DNA of 64,000 nucleotides, taken from contig CAVXFM010000007.1 in assembly GCA_963760985.1 (NCBI GenBank), positions 62,001 through 126,000 on the forward strand, given 5' to 3'. This document shows, in pieces, positions 51,954 to 61,056 of the stretch. A program made the translations under genes and the position numbers. The notes under the pieces were generated by a model. It did not search any database, was not told the DNA's origin, and was given only the letters and a program-made list of their open reading frames with translations. Source of the stretch: JACRDG01 sp963760985 (GTDB lineage: Bacteria; Desulfobacterota; Desulfomonilia; Desulfomonilales; Desulfomonilaceae). How positions within the stretch are numbered: position 1 is the first letter of the stretch; every line of letters starts with the position of its first letter.

Positions 51954-52415
51954 TCACACGATTTCCAGGAGCCTCGGAAAGGTCAGGGCCAGCGTCACGA
52001 TTATGATTGCTATGACCGAGGCCACCACGAGCACGTCCGGGAGAACCGAGAATGATGCCACTCCCCAGTTGAGATGCCGCCTCACCGCAAGAAAGCGCCA
52101 GCCGGAGATGATGATACCGAGACCGGCCATGCCAAAGCAGAACAGACTCAAATATATCATGCTCTTTCGAGTGGGAAGACTCACCGCGTACCCGCCCAAT
52201 TGCGCGAGTTGATGCATAAACAGCTCGAATTTCTCGATCACGAAGCCGAACGCTAACAAAGAGATGCTGGTACGGCTCCACGCGAGAAAGGTTCTCTCGT
52301 TGGCCATGTGACTCCGCTGCCACGCGAAGAAAATGCGATCGTCCGCCCATATATTGGGGGGTTTGCACACCATTTTGTCAGGGCCGCGGCCCCACATCCT
52401 TTCCATGATCCCCAT
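51954..52415 (-). CDS. DUF202 family membrane protein (YidH-like)
   Basis: 153 residues. The ATG at 52415 is chosen because AGGAG lies five bases before it; a longer in-frame start would add a poorly supported leader. The DUF202 signature HMANERTFLAWSRTSISLLA begins the first membrane region, followed by two more hydrophobic helices (SLFCFGMAGLGIIISGWRFL and a C-terminal one). The family is of unknown function. It is monocistronic. Confidence 0.82.
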   Translation of the reverse strand: MGIMERMWGRGPDKMVCKPPNIWADDRIFFAWQRSHMANERTFLAWSRTSISLLAFGFVIEKFELFMHQLAQLGGYAVSLPTRKSMIYLSLFCFGMAGLGIIISGWRFLAVRRHLNWGVASFSVLPDVLVVASVIAIIIVTLALTFPRLLEIV

Positions 52416-52888
52416 GCTAGCTCCTTTTACGCCTATGCCGGTATCAAAGACCCAGGGCATTTGGTGTGGGTCGGTTGTGTGTTATGAGAATTGTCACACG
52501 GTAAGATCCCATGAGAGTCGTCTTGGAGGAGCTCGTGCGCCTGACTCCGGCGCTTCACACTATTGCGGCCGAGCCGTGCTCCGTTATACCGTCTGCCCGC
52601 GGACCATGCGAATCGTGCCGACCGACGTTGCGCACCTGAGAATCTTTCTCCAGGTTGCCGCGAATTGCAGCTAAGCACACGCCAATTCCCACGGACGAGC
52701 AGAGCAGACAAATAGGCTACGCAGAATGCATGGGTCCATAGGCAAATCCGAATGGGCTGAACCCTGTGGTGAGAAAGTGCAAATGCAATCTTGACTCTAT
52801 TTGCGGCCATCTGCCATGACGCCAGGACCCGACTCTTTATCGTACCTGTGCAGGAAAGCATGTGCTTGTTCGGCAATGTCTTGATCGT
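52416..52888. other. Intergenic stretch, nothing recognised
   Basis: No supported gene or signal between the DUF202 start and the end of the PEP-utilising enzyme gene. Confidence 0.35.
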
Positions 52889-55367
52889 TCAGTAACTGTA
52901 TGTCGAGCTGTCGCGTAAAACCCACCAGTGCCCCAGAACCTCAAGGCAGCGGCGGATTTCCCCTTTGGGGACATGAAGGATTCTGCCTACCACCACATCG
53001 CCCTGAGTCCTCACTTTGAAATGATAGTTCTCCAGAATTTCGGCCAGTAATTGAGCTCTTCGGGACCGTCTCGTGAGGTCTGCAATGCCTCCCATAAATC
53101 TGAAGTAGATGTGATTTTGATTATCCACGTCCTCCATCCGTGCGTCGATAATGTTGAGGTGATAGCCGAGGCGCAAGTGCAGGTTCATATACAAGTCATT
53201 GACCACGGCAAGGTTGAATCCGAAAAGCGACGGCCCTCTCGTGGGATCCCAGGTCGTGGTCAAGCTCGCCATCATCCCTTTGAAATCCACGGACACAGGC
53301 TCCGTCTCCCACGTCCCGGGGCGAGACAAACCTTCCAAAAGAGCCTTGAGCGGCAATGAGCGAATCTGATCGGTCTGGATGGTGTTTCCTTCTGCCAGCG
53401 GATCAAGCCCACCTCCAAGATCCAGGACTTTCAGCGGCATCGGAACGTCTGACACGAGTGTCCATACTTTCACGCCTCGAAAACGATTGAGAGACGTGGG
53501 CAGTTCCATCAGCTCCTGAACCGCCCTCTCATGTATGAACCTGATCATGTCATGTGCGGACCGACATCCCCTGGGCGCAAAAGTGAGGGCTTGCGGGTCA
53601 GTGAGATGAAGGGGAGCGACGCGGTTGAGAATTCTCCGAAGCAACCGGAATTCAAGAGCGTCCGCGAACCCCGTAGGCTGCATCAGCTGGTAGTGGATCA
53701 ATTCTTCGACACGCCCCTCGTAGATGATCCGATGGTACGTGTCGAGCGTGAGTTCCGTGCCCGTGGCAAGCACGTCGGTCGCGTTTTCCACCCCCACGAG
53801 CGTAGGAACGCGAAACTCTCTCGCGATAGTGGCAAGATGTCCTGCGACCGAGCCTCGTTCAGAAATGATGGCGCTCGCCTTGGGCACGATACGAGCCAGC
53901 CAGGGCGCAGTGTACCGGGTCACCAGCACGGCTCCATCGGGAAATTCTGCCATGTCCTCATTGGATTGCACGACGCGCGCCACTCCACATCCGACGCCCG
54001 CGTGGGCCACCACTCCTGTGTCCTGGACGAGTATCTTGTACCCCGTGCACGCCGCGCACAGTTCCTCAGGATCCGGGACCGAGGACTGGGGCAAATGCAA
54101 AGGCCTGGTCTGAAGAAGTTGGCAACGGCCGGTAGCATCCACCGCCCACTCGAGTTCCAGGGGACGCCTGAAATAGCGCTCCAGGCCCACACCCCAATTG
54201 GCCAGGAATCGCACAATGTCCGGGGAAATTGCAGGTTGCTTCCGTTTGTCTTCGGAGAGCGCGGATTCTTGTTCACCGCCATCTGCAGTCGAACTCCACA
54301 AGAAACTCTTTTTCCGCTATCAGCGCCTCTTTGATTTCGTAGGGCGGTTCCTTGTTCACGAGGAACCGATCAAGGGCGTCCCTCCCTTCCGCGGTAGTTC
54401 TCCCCAGTCCAAAAGACGCATAAACAGCCATGCAACCAGGCTCGGCAGAATCAGGACACACAGTCTGGAGAACTCCGCTGGCTTGACTGTCAACCATTTG
54501 CTGGCAAAGCACCGACATAGCCAATTTGTCCCCAAGGACCCCCATGTGATGACGGTAACTAATGGCCTCTGGCGAATACAGGCTTGCCAGCACCCGCTTG
54601 TATGCCTCCAAAACCCTTGCAGGGGGAACGTTCAACACGGTGTGGTACAACCCGGCAAAAGAGAGTTCTCCGTCCTCTCCATAGGCGCTGCTACGGACCG
54701 ACCAATGCCTGCCGCCCTTTTGGGCTCTTTGCGTGATGACCTTGGCAAGGTCCGAAGGAACCGTCCCGGCCACAATTCTTTCGCTGATCTCGGCTGACGT
54801 CTTGTCCAAACTCTGGTTCCCTGCCAGCCAACTCCTCAGCTCCCCCTGAATCCGTTCATTCAAGCGGTTCTGTTCCAGAAATTGGTAATAGGACCGGCTT
54901 GTTATCACAAATCCATCCGGCACGGGTAATTGGAGACGTTTGATGATTTCCACCAGGGTGTTCGCCTTGCCTCCTGTGAGTTCAGGACTGTCTACAGGCG
55001 CCTCGTTGAGAGAAACCACGTACGGAGAATCCCACATGGTGAGCTGACCCGAAAGCTCGGGCTCAGTAGGGAGAACCCGATCCAGCGTAGAATAGAGCTC
55101 CATATAGCGATTCGAGCCGATGAGATTCAGCTCTTTTACCATGCGAAGCAGAATGTTCCGCAGGTCACTCACAGAATCCTGGAGATATTTTCTGTCGAAT
55201 ATGTAGTCTCCGCCTGATTTTTCACCCAGATCGGCTATGATTTCCATGGCGCTGTGATGGTCCCGGAGCAGCATGTTCTGAAAGCGCTCGAAAATCTGGG
55301 GGAACCCTATCTGTTCTTGCTCGCGGGGGAACACTCGTTCAAACAGATGCTTAAAAAACCCCAACAT
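52889..55367 (-). pseudogene. PEP synthase/PPDK-like phosphotransferase, one +1 frameshift
   Basis: From the ATG at 55367 (GGAGGAGA upstream). The first ~140 residues have no recognised domain. They are followed by the PPDK N-terminal ATP-grasp domain (SPELTGGKANTLVEIIKRLQ, HWSVRSSAYGEDGELSFAGL, ASGVLQTVCPDS), then the phosphohistidine domain (ISERGSVAGHLATIAREFRV, with His in GHLAT). The C-terminal ~280 residues do not show the usual PEP-binding TIM barrel. The frame is lost near 54290, where one extra base sits in the VEFDC region. Repaired length is about 825 residues. Without a PEP-binding barrel it may be a rifampicin-phosphotransferase-like or other ATP:acceptor enzyme rather than PpsA. 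Confidence 0.78.
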
Positions 55368-55846
55368 TTCGTCTCCTCCTACGGACAAGCGCCTGGAAAC
55401 ATCCTTGCGGCCATGGGTTCACACTTCCCGCGCGATCTCCGCTCCTCGCGAACAGCCAGGTCAGCCATGGGAGAGGTTGCCGAAGGGCACGTGAGTGCAT
55501 CATGGACGCCAAATCTTTCCAAGAGGCTGTGGCAGAAAGCGGTGCCTTCTGCGATAGCCGTAAATATGAATATTATAATAGTTGAGTATTTGAATATTTG
55601 TCAAGGATATTCTCAGTTCAAGAAACGGGAAGAAAAAGCTCTCGCGTGTGCTTGGTGCAACCGCTGATTGCGCGGGGTTTCACACGCAACCGGCAGTATA
55701 GCACCACTTAATCCGGACTTTCAGATAAGAAGCCCGCGGCTGGCCGCGGTTATCGTCGCGTCTCGGCCCGCGTGAACCGCCAGCACATGTATACCTTTCC
55801 AGGTCTTCCGGCCCTACCCTATTGTGGCCGGAGCTGCACCGATTAC
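55368..55846. other. Intergenic stretch, nothing recognised
   Basis: No supported gene. An AT-rich segment near 55560-55610 (ATATGAATATTATAATAG) could hold the promoter of the minus-strand PEP-utilising enzyme gene. Confidence 0.35.
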
Positions 55847-56083
55847 TCACGCTCGGGATTCATCTCGCGCACACGAGGCGCAATTCTCTTCAGCCTCCGA
55901 AACTGCCAACAAGCCGCGCCTCATAGCCTCTCTGTTAAGAATCAACGCACTCATTTCCTCGCTGCACTGCTTGCGTAGCGTAGGCACTTCCTGCGTGAGG
56001 CAGGGTTTCAAGCGTTCGATTCGCGCATGGTACTGTGTGACCAACTCTGCGACTGTCCGATCTTGATCCATCCCGTTGCTCAT
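55847..56083 (-). CDS. Small hypothetical protein
   Basis: 78 residues from the ATG at 56083 with AGGGAGG at a good distance; a longer start exists but is less likely. The product is mostly helical and charged (DQDRTVAELVTQYHARIERL, LRKQCSEEMSALILNREAMR). It ends with a CASCARDESRA tail containing a Cys pair. No family is recognised. It is divergent from the marR gene and could share its control region. Confidence 0.55.
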   Translation of the reverse strand: MSNGMDQDRTVAELVTQYHARIERLKPCLTQEVPTLRKQCSEEMSALILNREAMRRGLLAVSEAEENCASCARDESRA

Positions 56084-56203
56084 ACGTATCCCTCCCTTCC
56101 TGACAAGAAGGTAAGACATTATTTCACCAATGGGTTGCCGCGTCTGCTTTTTTTTGAAAAGGACGCTCCGGTTTCCGATCTTGACACCAGAGGGGAGGTG
56201 ATT

Positions 56204-56237
56204 ATCGTTGTTATGACACCGTTGTCATGACAACGAT
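56204..56237. promoter_or_regulatory. Double palindromic operator upstream of marR
   Basis: Box 2 at 56221-56234, GTTGTCATGACAAC, is a perfect 14-base palindrome. Box 1 at 56207-56220, GTTGTTATGACACC, is an imperfect copy immediately before it. The whole forms a larger inverted pair (ATCGTTGTTATGACA ... TGTCATGACAACGAT). Such palindromes are typical MarR-family binding sites. It lies 36 bases upstream of the marR ATG, so autoregulation and control of the downstream emr genes are inferred. Confidence 0.75.
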
Positions 56238-56272
56238 ATGTCAGGCAGCGCAGCACTCGTGAGGAGTTTATC

Positions 56273-56806
56273 ATGGCACTCAAGTTCAGTGTGTTTCCCA
56301 GAAATCAGTCGCCCGGGTTCGTGATTTACCGCGCTTCTACGTGCCTGAAGGCTGGGCTGAACCGAGCATTCCAAGAGCACGGCTTCAACGTGACTCCCGA
56401 ACAATGGGCGATCCTGAGCAGCCTCTGGGAACTTGACGGCATGCATCAAAGCGCTCTGGCCGAAAGAACCTCCAAAGACAGGCACAATGTCGCCAGGATA
56501 CTGAGCCTCCTGGAAAAGGCGGGCTTGGTGCGCCGGGAGCCGCACCGCCACGACAAGAGGTGCCAGAAGGTCTTTCTCACTGACAAGGGAAAGGAAATCA
56601 AACAAGAACTCGTTGCCATCGCGATGGAATTCCTTGGCCGGGCACTTGCAGGACTTACCCAGGAGGATTTGCACGCGATGAATCGCATTGCGGGACAGAT
56701 CATCACGAATCTGGAGGGTACTGAAGACGAGGCCGGTGGTTGCGGTGCTTCTTGCCTGGACGAACAAGAGATTTCTCCACGTCGTGCAGCCAAGAAACAC
56801 CGCTGA
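56273..56806 (+). CDS. MarR-family transcriptional regulator
   Basis: 177 residues, with GAGGAG before the ATG. A winged helix-turn-helix core: LNRAFQEHGFNVTPEQWAIL, then MHQSALAERTSKDRHNVARI (recognition helix), LLEKAGLVRREPHRHDKRC (wing) and a C-terminal dimer helix. A Cys-containing tail (GGCGASCLDEQEI) is unusual and could sense oxidants. A double palindromic operator lies just upstream. It precedes an EmrA/EmrB pair, so it probably represses these pump genes until a drug or phenolic ligand binds. Confidence 0.87.
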   Translation: MALKFSVFPRNQSPGFVIYRASTCLKAGLNRAFQEHGFNVTPEQWAILSSLWELDGMHQSALAERTSKDRHNVARILSLLEKAGLVRREPHRHDKRCQKVFLTDKGKEIKQELVAIAMEFLGRALAGLTQEDLHAMNRIAGQIITNLEGTEDEAGGCGASCLDEQEISPRRAAKKHR

Positions 56807-57089
56807 ACCCGGGTGCCGACAAGGTCGTCGCGTGTAGGGGCACACCATGAGATCAAATTTTACCCAATAAAGAGAGAATCACTTGAGTACCGATGCTGAG
56901 GTACCGACGGGTCTCAAGCGGAATGACCTGGTGGGAGAGGGCCAAGAAATCTCCATTCAGCACAGACACTTGATATGACCTCGACGCGGGTGCCTCAGGC
57001 CGGAACCTCATGAGAGGAATACACGCGGGTGACCCTCCCACAAACGTGTGGTGCGCGTGAGAGCCATTCACACGGAGGCTTCATGTACG

Positions 57090-58346
57090 ATGGAACTGAA
57101 TCTGAAAAAGCACAGGCTGGCCGTGATCATCATAGGTCTAGCTTTGTTGATGGCCGCGGGAGTCGGTTATTACGTATGGACCAGAGGAGAGGTGTCGTCT
57201 GACGATGCCTTTGTAGACGGTCACATATTTACTATCACCCCGCGAATCTCGGGTTATGTGACCAAGGTCGAAGTAGATGACAACCAACGGGTGAAAAAGG
57301 GACAACCACTCGTGATGCTTGATCGGACCGACTACGAGGTGGCTCTCGCCCAGGCCAAGGCCAACCTCGCACAAAGTCGCTTCACTCTGACTTCTCTCCA
57401 ACTGGGGGTACCCCTCCAGCTCAGGCAAACCGCCGAACAGGTACGCGGGGCCAAGGCGGAACTGGATAGCCTTCATAAATCCGTGCAGCAATTACGCCAG
57501 GAAGAAGACGCAGCAGCTCAGGATGTGCGGCGACTGCAAGCCCAATTTCATCTTGCCACTCTGGATCTTGCACGAAACAAGGATCTGGAGCGCACCGGCG
57601 CAATAGCACAGCAAGCCCTGGACGCTTCCCGGACCAATTACCAATCTGTGCTCGCTCAACTGAAGAATGCGGAGGCCAAGCTCGAAGCGGCCAAAAAGCA
57701 GAGAGCTTCCCAGCAGGCTAATATCCAGTTGCGTGAAGCAAATATTGCGCTCGCAGCCACAGGCAAGGAACAAGCACAGATCAAAGCGCGCCTGACCGAG
57801 GCCCAGAAAGCAAAAGTGGAGTTGGCCGAGGCCCAGCTCAAGCAGGCTCAACTGAACTTGACCTACACCACGATTACTTCCCCCACTGACGGCTATGTGA
57901 CGGAGAAGAAGATTGAACCCGGCCAATTCGTCTCACCCGGCCAGCAGCTCTTCGCGGTCGTTCCACTGAATCCCCGGGACCTGTGGATAACCGCAAATTT
58001 CAAGGAAACCCAGCTGAAAAATGTCCATGCAGGAGACCCGGTGGACATCGAGGTGGACACCTATCCCGGACTGACGATCAAGGGGAAGGTAAATTCGATC
58101 ATGGCAGGAACCGGAGCGGTATTCTCTCTGTTCCCTCCGGAAAATGCTACGGGCAATTATGTGAAGGTGGTGCAACGCATCCCTGTGAAGATTACGCTGG
58201 ACGCAAAGAATTGGGCGTCATTGCCGACTCTGCGCATCGGGATGAGTGCGGTGCCGACCATTTTCACGTCGGACGGGTATCATGGAAACACCCGAAGTAA
58301 ACAAGTGGTTGGTCACCCTCGCGGTGATGGTACCTACGCTGATTGA
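57090..58346 (+). CDS. emrA: EmrA-like HlyD-family secretion protein
   Basis: 418 residues from the ATG at 57090 with GGAGG eleven bases upstream. One N-terminal membrane helix (LAVIIIGLALLMAAGVGYYV) is followed by the lipoyl motif SSDDAFVDGHIFTITPRISG, a long coiled hairpin (about residues 95-270) and LTYTTITSPTDGYVTEKKIE. A beta-barrel and the ending RIGMSAVPTIF follow. It bridges the inner-membrane pump and an outer-membrane channel. The stop lies 65 bases inside the next gene, which is unusually long coupling and gives a C-terminal tail not seen in relatives. Confidence 0.85.
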   Translation: MELNLKKHRLAVIIIGLALLMAAGVGYYVWTRGEVSSDDAFVDGHIFTITPRISGYVTKVEVDDNQRVKKGQPLVMLDRTDYEVALAQAKANLAQSRFTLTSLQLGVPLQLRQTAEQVRGAKAELDSLHKSVQQLRQEEDAAAQDVRRLQAQFHLATLDLARNKDLERTGAIAQQALDASRTNYQSVLAQLKNAEAKLEAAKKQRASQQANIQLREANIALAATGKEQAQIKARLTEAQKAKVELAEAQLKQAQLNLTYTTITSPTDGYVTEKKIEPGQFVSPGQQLFAVVPLNPRDLWITANFKETQLKNVHAGDPVDIEVDTYPGLTIKGKVNSIMAGTGAVFSLFPPENATGNYVKVVQRIPVKITLDAKNWASLPTLRIGMSAVPTIFTSDGYHGNTRSKQVVGHPRGDGTYAD

Positions 58347-59838
58347 GATACTCGATACGAGCGTGGCAAACGTAGCTTTGCCGCACATTCAGGGCTCGCT
58401 CTCGGCCGGCCAGGACGAAATCACGTGGGTATTGACCTCGTACCTGGTGTCCAATGCGGTGGTGATCCCCATGAGCGGATGGCTGGCCAGGGCGATGGGC
58501 CGTAAGAGATACCTCATGGGTTCCATCATCGTATTCACCGCGAGTTCGGTCCTCTGCGGCTGGGCAACGGGATTGACCGAGATCATCATCTTCCGCATTA
58601 TCCAGGGGATGGGCGGAGGAGGCCTGCAGCCCATGTCTCAGGCCATTCTCATGGAGACGTTTCCCCCTGAACAACGTGGACTGGCCATGGGAATCTTCGG
58701 GATGGGCGTGGTGCTGGGTCCCATACTGGGTCCGCTGGTCGGAGGATATCTCACCGACAACTATTCGTGGCGCTGGATATTCTACATCAACCTGCCCATT
58801 GGTCTCATCGCATTGGTGCTGATCTCGATGTTTGTGTTCGATCCTCATTATCAGGAACGGCGGACTCTGGGTGAAAAAGTTGATTACGCAGGTCTGGCGC
58901 TCCTGTGCCTGGGTATCGGAAGCCTCCAGATAGTGTTGGACAAGGGCCAGCGTGACGACTGGTTCAACTCGAACTTTATCCTCGCGCTTTCCGTGGTCGC
59001 GGGCCTTTGCATCGTGGGCCTTATTATCTGGGAGCTTTATGCAGAACGTCCCATTCTTGACCTCAAGGTTTTCAAGGACCGGAGTTTTGCCACGGGAAAC
59101 CTGGTCATGTTCTTTACATTTTTTGCGTTTTTCGGATCTATCGTGCTGCTTCCTCTTTTTCTCCAGACTCTGATGGGGTATACGGCTTTCCTGGCCGGTT
59201 TGGTGCTGGGACCGGGCGGCGCGGTCCTCCTGCTGATGCTGCCGTTGTCGGGGAAGCTTACCGAGCGCATTGACGCACGCATACTCCTTGCCCTCGGCCT
59301 GATCATCACCGCATACTCGGTCTATTACATGTCAGGCTTTGACGACACGATCGACTTTTACACCGCGGTGATGGGTCGGGTGATTCAAAGCATGGGTATG
59401 CCGTTCGTCTTCGTCGCGGTGACTTTTATTACTATGGCCTATGTGCCCAAGGAGCAAATGAACAACGCTTCTGCCATATTCAACCTGCTGAGGAATCTCG
59501 GCGGTTCTTTTGGTGTCGCGTTCGTAGCCACCATGCTGGAGTCCCGGACACAGTTCCACCAATCCCGCCTGATTGACGGGTTGACACCATTTAGTCCCAA
59601 CGTGGCGGCTACTCTGGGGCAGCTCAAATCGTACTTGGATCTGAAGATGGGGGCATTTGCCGGCCATACCCTTTTGGCCAAGCAGGAGCTTTACCTCCAG
59701 CTGCAACGACAGGCAACGATACTGGCGTTCAACGACGCGTTCTTTCTGGAGGCGGTGATTCTCCTGGCCTTGGTAGGCACTGTGTGGATCATGCGAAGGC
59801 CGCCCTCGGGTAAGAAATCCGGCTTGCCATCCCACTGA
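58282..59838 (+). CDS. emrB: EmrB-like DHA2-family MFS drug:H+ antiporter
   Basis: 518 residues, fourteen predicted membrane helices. The start METPEVNKWLVTLAVMVPTL is followed by the TM1 signature LIEILDTSVANVALPHIQGS, the A-motif region GWLARAMGRKRYLMG and MGVVLGPILGPLVGGYLTDN (motif C). WRWIFYINLPIGLIA is a strong DHA2 marker. With EmrA it forms a tripartite extrusion system for hydrophobic toxins, presumably controlled by the MarR protein upstream. No outer-membrane TolC gene is adjacent. Confidence 0.9.
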   Translation: METPEVNKWLVTLAVMVPTLIEILDTSVANVALPHIQGSLSAGQDEITWVLTSYLVSNAVVIPMSGWLARAMGRKRYLMGSIIVFTASSVLCGWATGLTEIIIFRIIQGMGGGGLQPMSQAILMETFPPEQRGLAMGIFGMGVVLGPILGPLVGGYLTDNYSWRWIFYINLPIGLIALVLISMFVFDPHYQERRTLGEKVDYAGLALLCLGIGSLQIVLDKGQRDDWFNSNFILALSVVAGLCIVGLIIWELYAERPILDLKVFKDRSFATGNLVMFFTFFAFFGSIVLLPLFLQTLMGYTAFLAGLVLGPGGAVLLLMLPLSGKLTERIDARILLALGLIITAYSVYYMSGFDDTIDFYTAVMGRVIQSMGMPFVFVAVTFITMAYVPKEQMNNASAIFNLLRNLGGSFGVAFVATMLESRTQFHQSRLIDGLTPFSPNVAATLGQLKSYLDLKMGAFAGHTLLAKQELYLQLQRQATILAFNDAFFLEAVILLALVGTVWIMRRPPSGKKSGLPSH

Positions 59839-59904
59839 TACCGCATGAGAGCGAAGGGAGAAACATCGGAGCGAAAGCGAAGACGCGGACAGCAACCATG
59901 TCGG

Positions 59905-60747
59905 TCAGAATGCGTCGGCGAGAATTCTGATGCTCACCAGCCCCAGTGCCAAAGCGAGACCGCGAATAATCCACGGGCCTTTCAGCCGGTTGGATAGATG
60001 CGCGCCAAGGGGCGCTCCCAGCAAAACCCCTATAGACAGGGACAACGTGAGATTTGCGCCGTGGACGAGCGTGCCGGTGAAGACGTGCGTCAACGTCCCC
60101 GCGAGAGCCATAATCGCAAGAACAAAATGGGACGTAGCCGTGGCGATGTGCACGGGAAACTGCAAGAAATACGTCATGGCAGGAACATGAATGATACCAC
60201 CACCAATACCCAGAAAACTGGATACATAACCCACCACGAAACTCAGTCCTATGCCGATCAAGGGATTGAATGAATAATCATAACTGGACCCGTTCGTCTC
60301 GACAAGATGCCTGGACATTTCGCAGCAATGGTGCGTCTGGGCTGTGGGGCCCTCGCTCTGACCTGACCGCAGGGCCAAGAATGCCGCGCACGCGGCCATC
60401 AACACTCCGAAGATCGCATTAAAAATAGGTCGAGGAACCGAGGACGTATGAAGAGCGCCGAGCACAGCTCCCGGAATCGTGGCTGTGGCAAACATCAGAC
60501 CTGACCGGTAATCAATTCGCCCCATGAGCGCATATGCTTGAGAACCGCCCAAGGCATTGAAAAAGACCACGGCCAGCAATATGGCAGTAAGCTGCTCCGG
60601 ACTTTGCTTGGGAAAGAGCAGCAGGAGAATGGGCATCAAGACAAAGCCGCCCCCCGCGCCGATGAGTGTACCGTAGAGGCCTGTGGCAAACCCCAGAACA
60701 ATATATCCGATAAATTTCTCTGCCGGGAACAAGGTCATGTGTTCCAC
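59905..60747 (-). CDS. TauE/SafE-family sulfite/anion exporter
   Basis: About 280 residues from a GTG at 60747, which has AGGGGG six bases upstream; an ATG three codons later is the alternative. Family features occur in both halves: GLYGTLIGAGGGFVLMPILL near the start and SSFLGIGGGIIHVPAMTYFL in the second half, each with the conserved glycine stretch. The loop between the halves contains HHCCEMSRHL, a His/Cys cluster found in some family members. Eight membrane helices are likely. Substrate could be sulfite, sulfonate or another organic anion. Confidence 0.82.
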   Translation of the reverse strand: MEHMTLFPAEKFIGYIVLGFATGLYGTLIGAGGGFVLMPILLLLFPKQSPEQLTAILLAVVFFNALGGSQAYALMGRIDYRSGLMFATATIPGAVLGALHTSSVPRPIFNAIFGVLMAACAAFLALRSGQSEGPTAQTHHCCEMSRHLVETNGSSYDYSFNPLIGIGLSFVVGYVSSFLGIGGGIIHVPAMTYFLQFPVHIATATSHFVLAIMALAGTLTHVFTGTLVHGANLTLSLSIGVLLGAPLGAHLSNRLKGPWIIRGLALALGLVSIRILADAF

Positions 60748-61056
60748 AATATACCCCCTATTCTCCCACACGGTGGAGGCAATGAGGAAATCGTCCGCGG
60801 TGTGTTAAAAGTGCCAAAGCGTTTTGTGCTTTTGTGACACATTGTCGTACTGTTTGTTCCCGAGGCCCACGTACATTCCCTTTCAGCGGCAGGCAACACG
60901 CCACTTGGCGCGGGCACAGTCCATCCCATCGGGCTCAACCCGTTACAAGGGGGATCTCAGAAAAGGGGTGGATGAAAGCGCGGGTCCCGTGCTATTTTGC
61001 AAGGGTGTGTTTTCCTTGCCGGGATTGGCGAGAAATTGTCAGGGGCTTTGGGGCAT
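60748..61056. other. Divergent intergenic region
   Basis: 309 bases between the TauE/SafE gene and the NRAMP gene. No gene is seen; promoters for both directions are expected. Confidence 0.35.
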
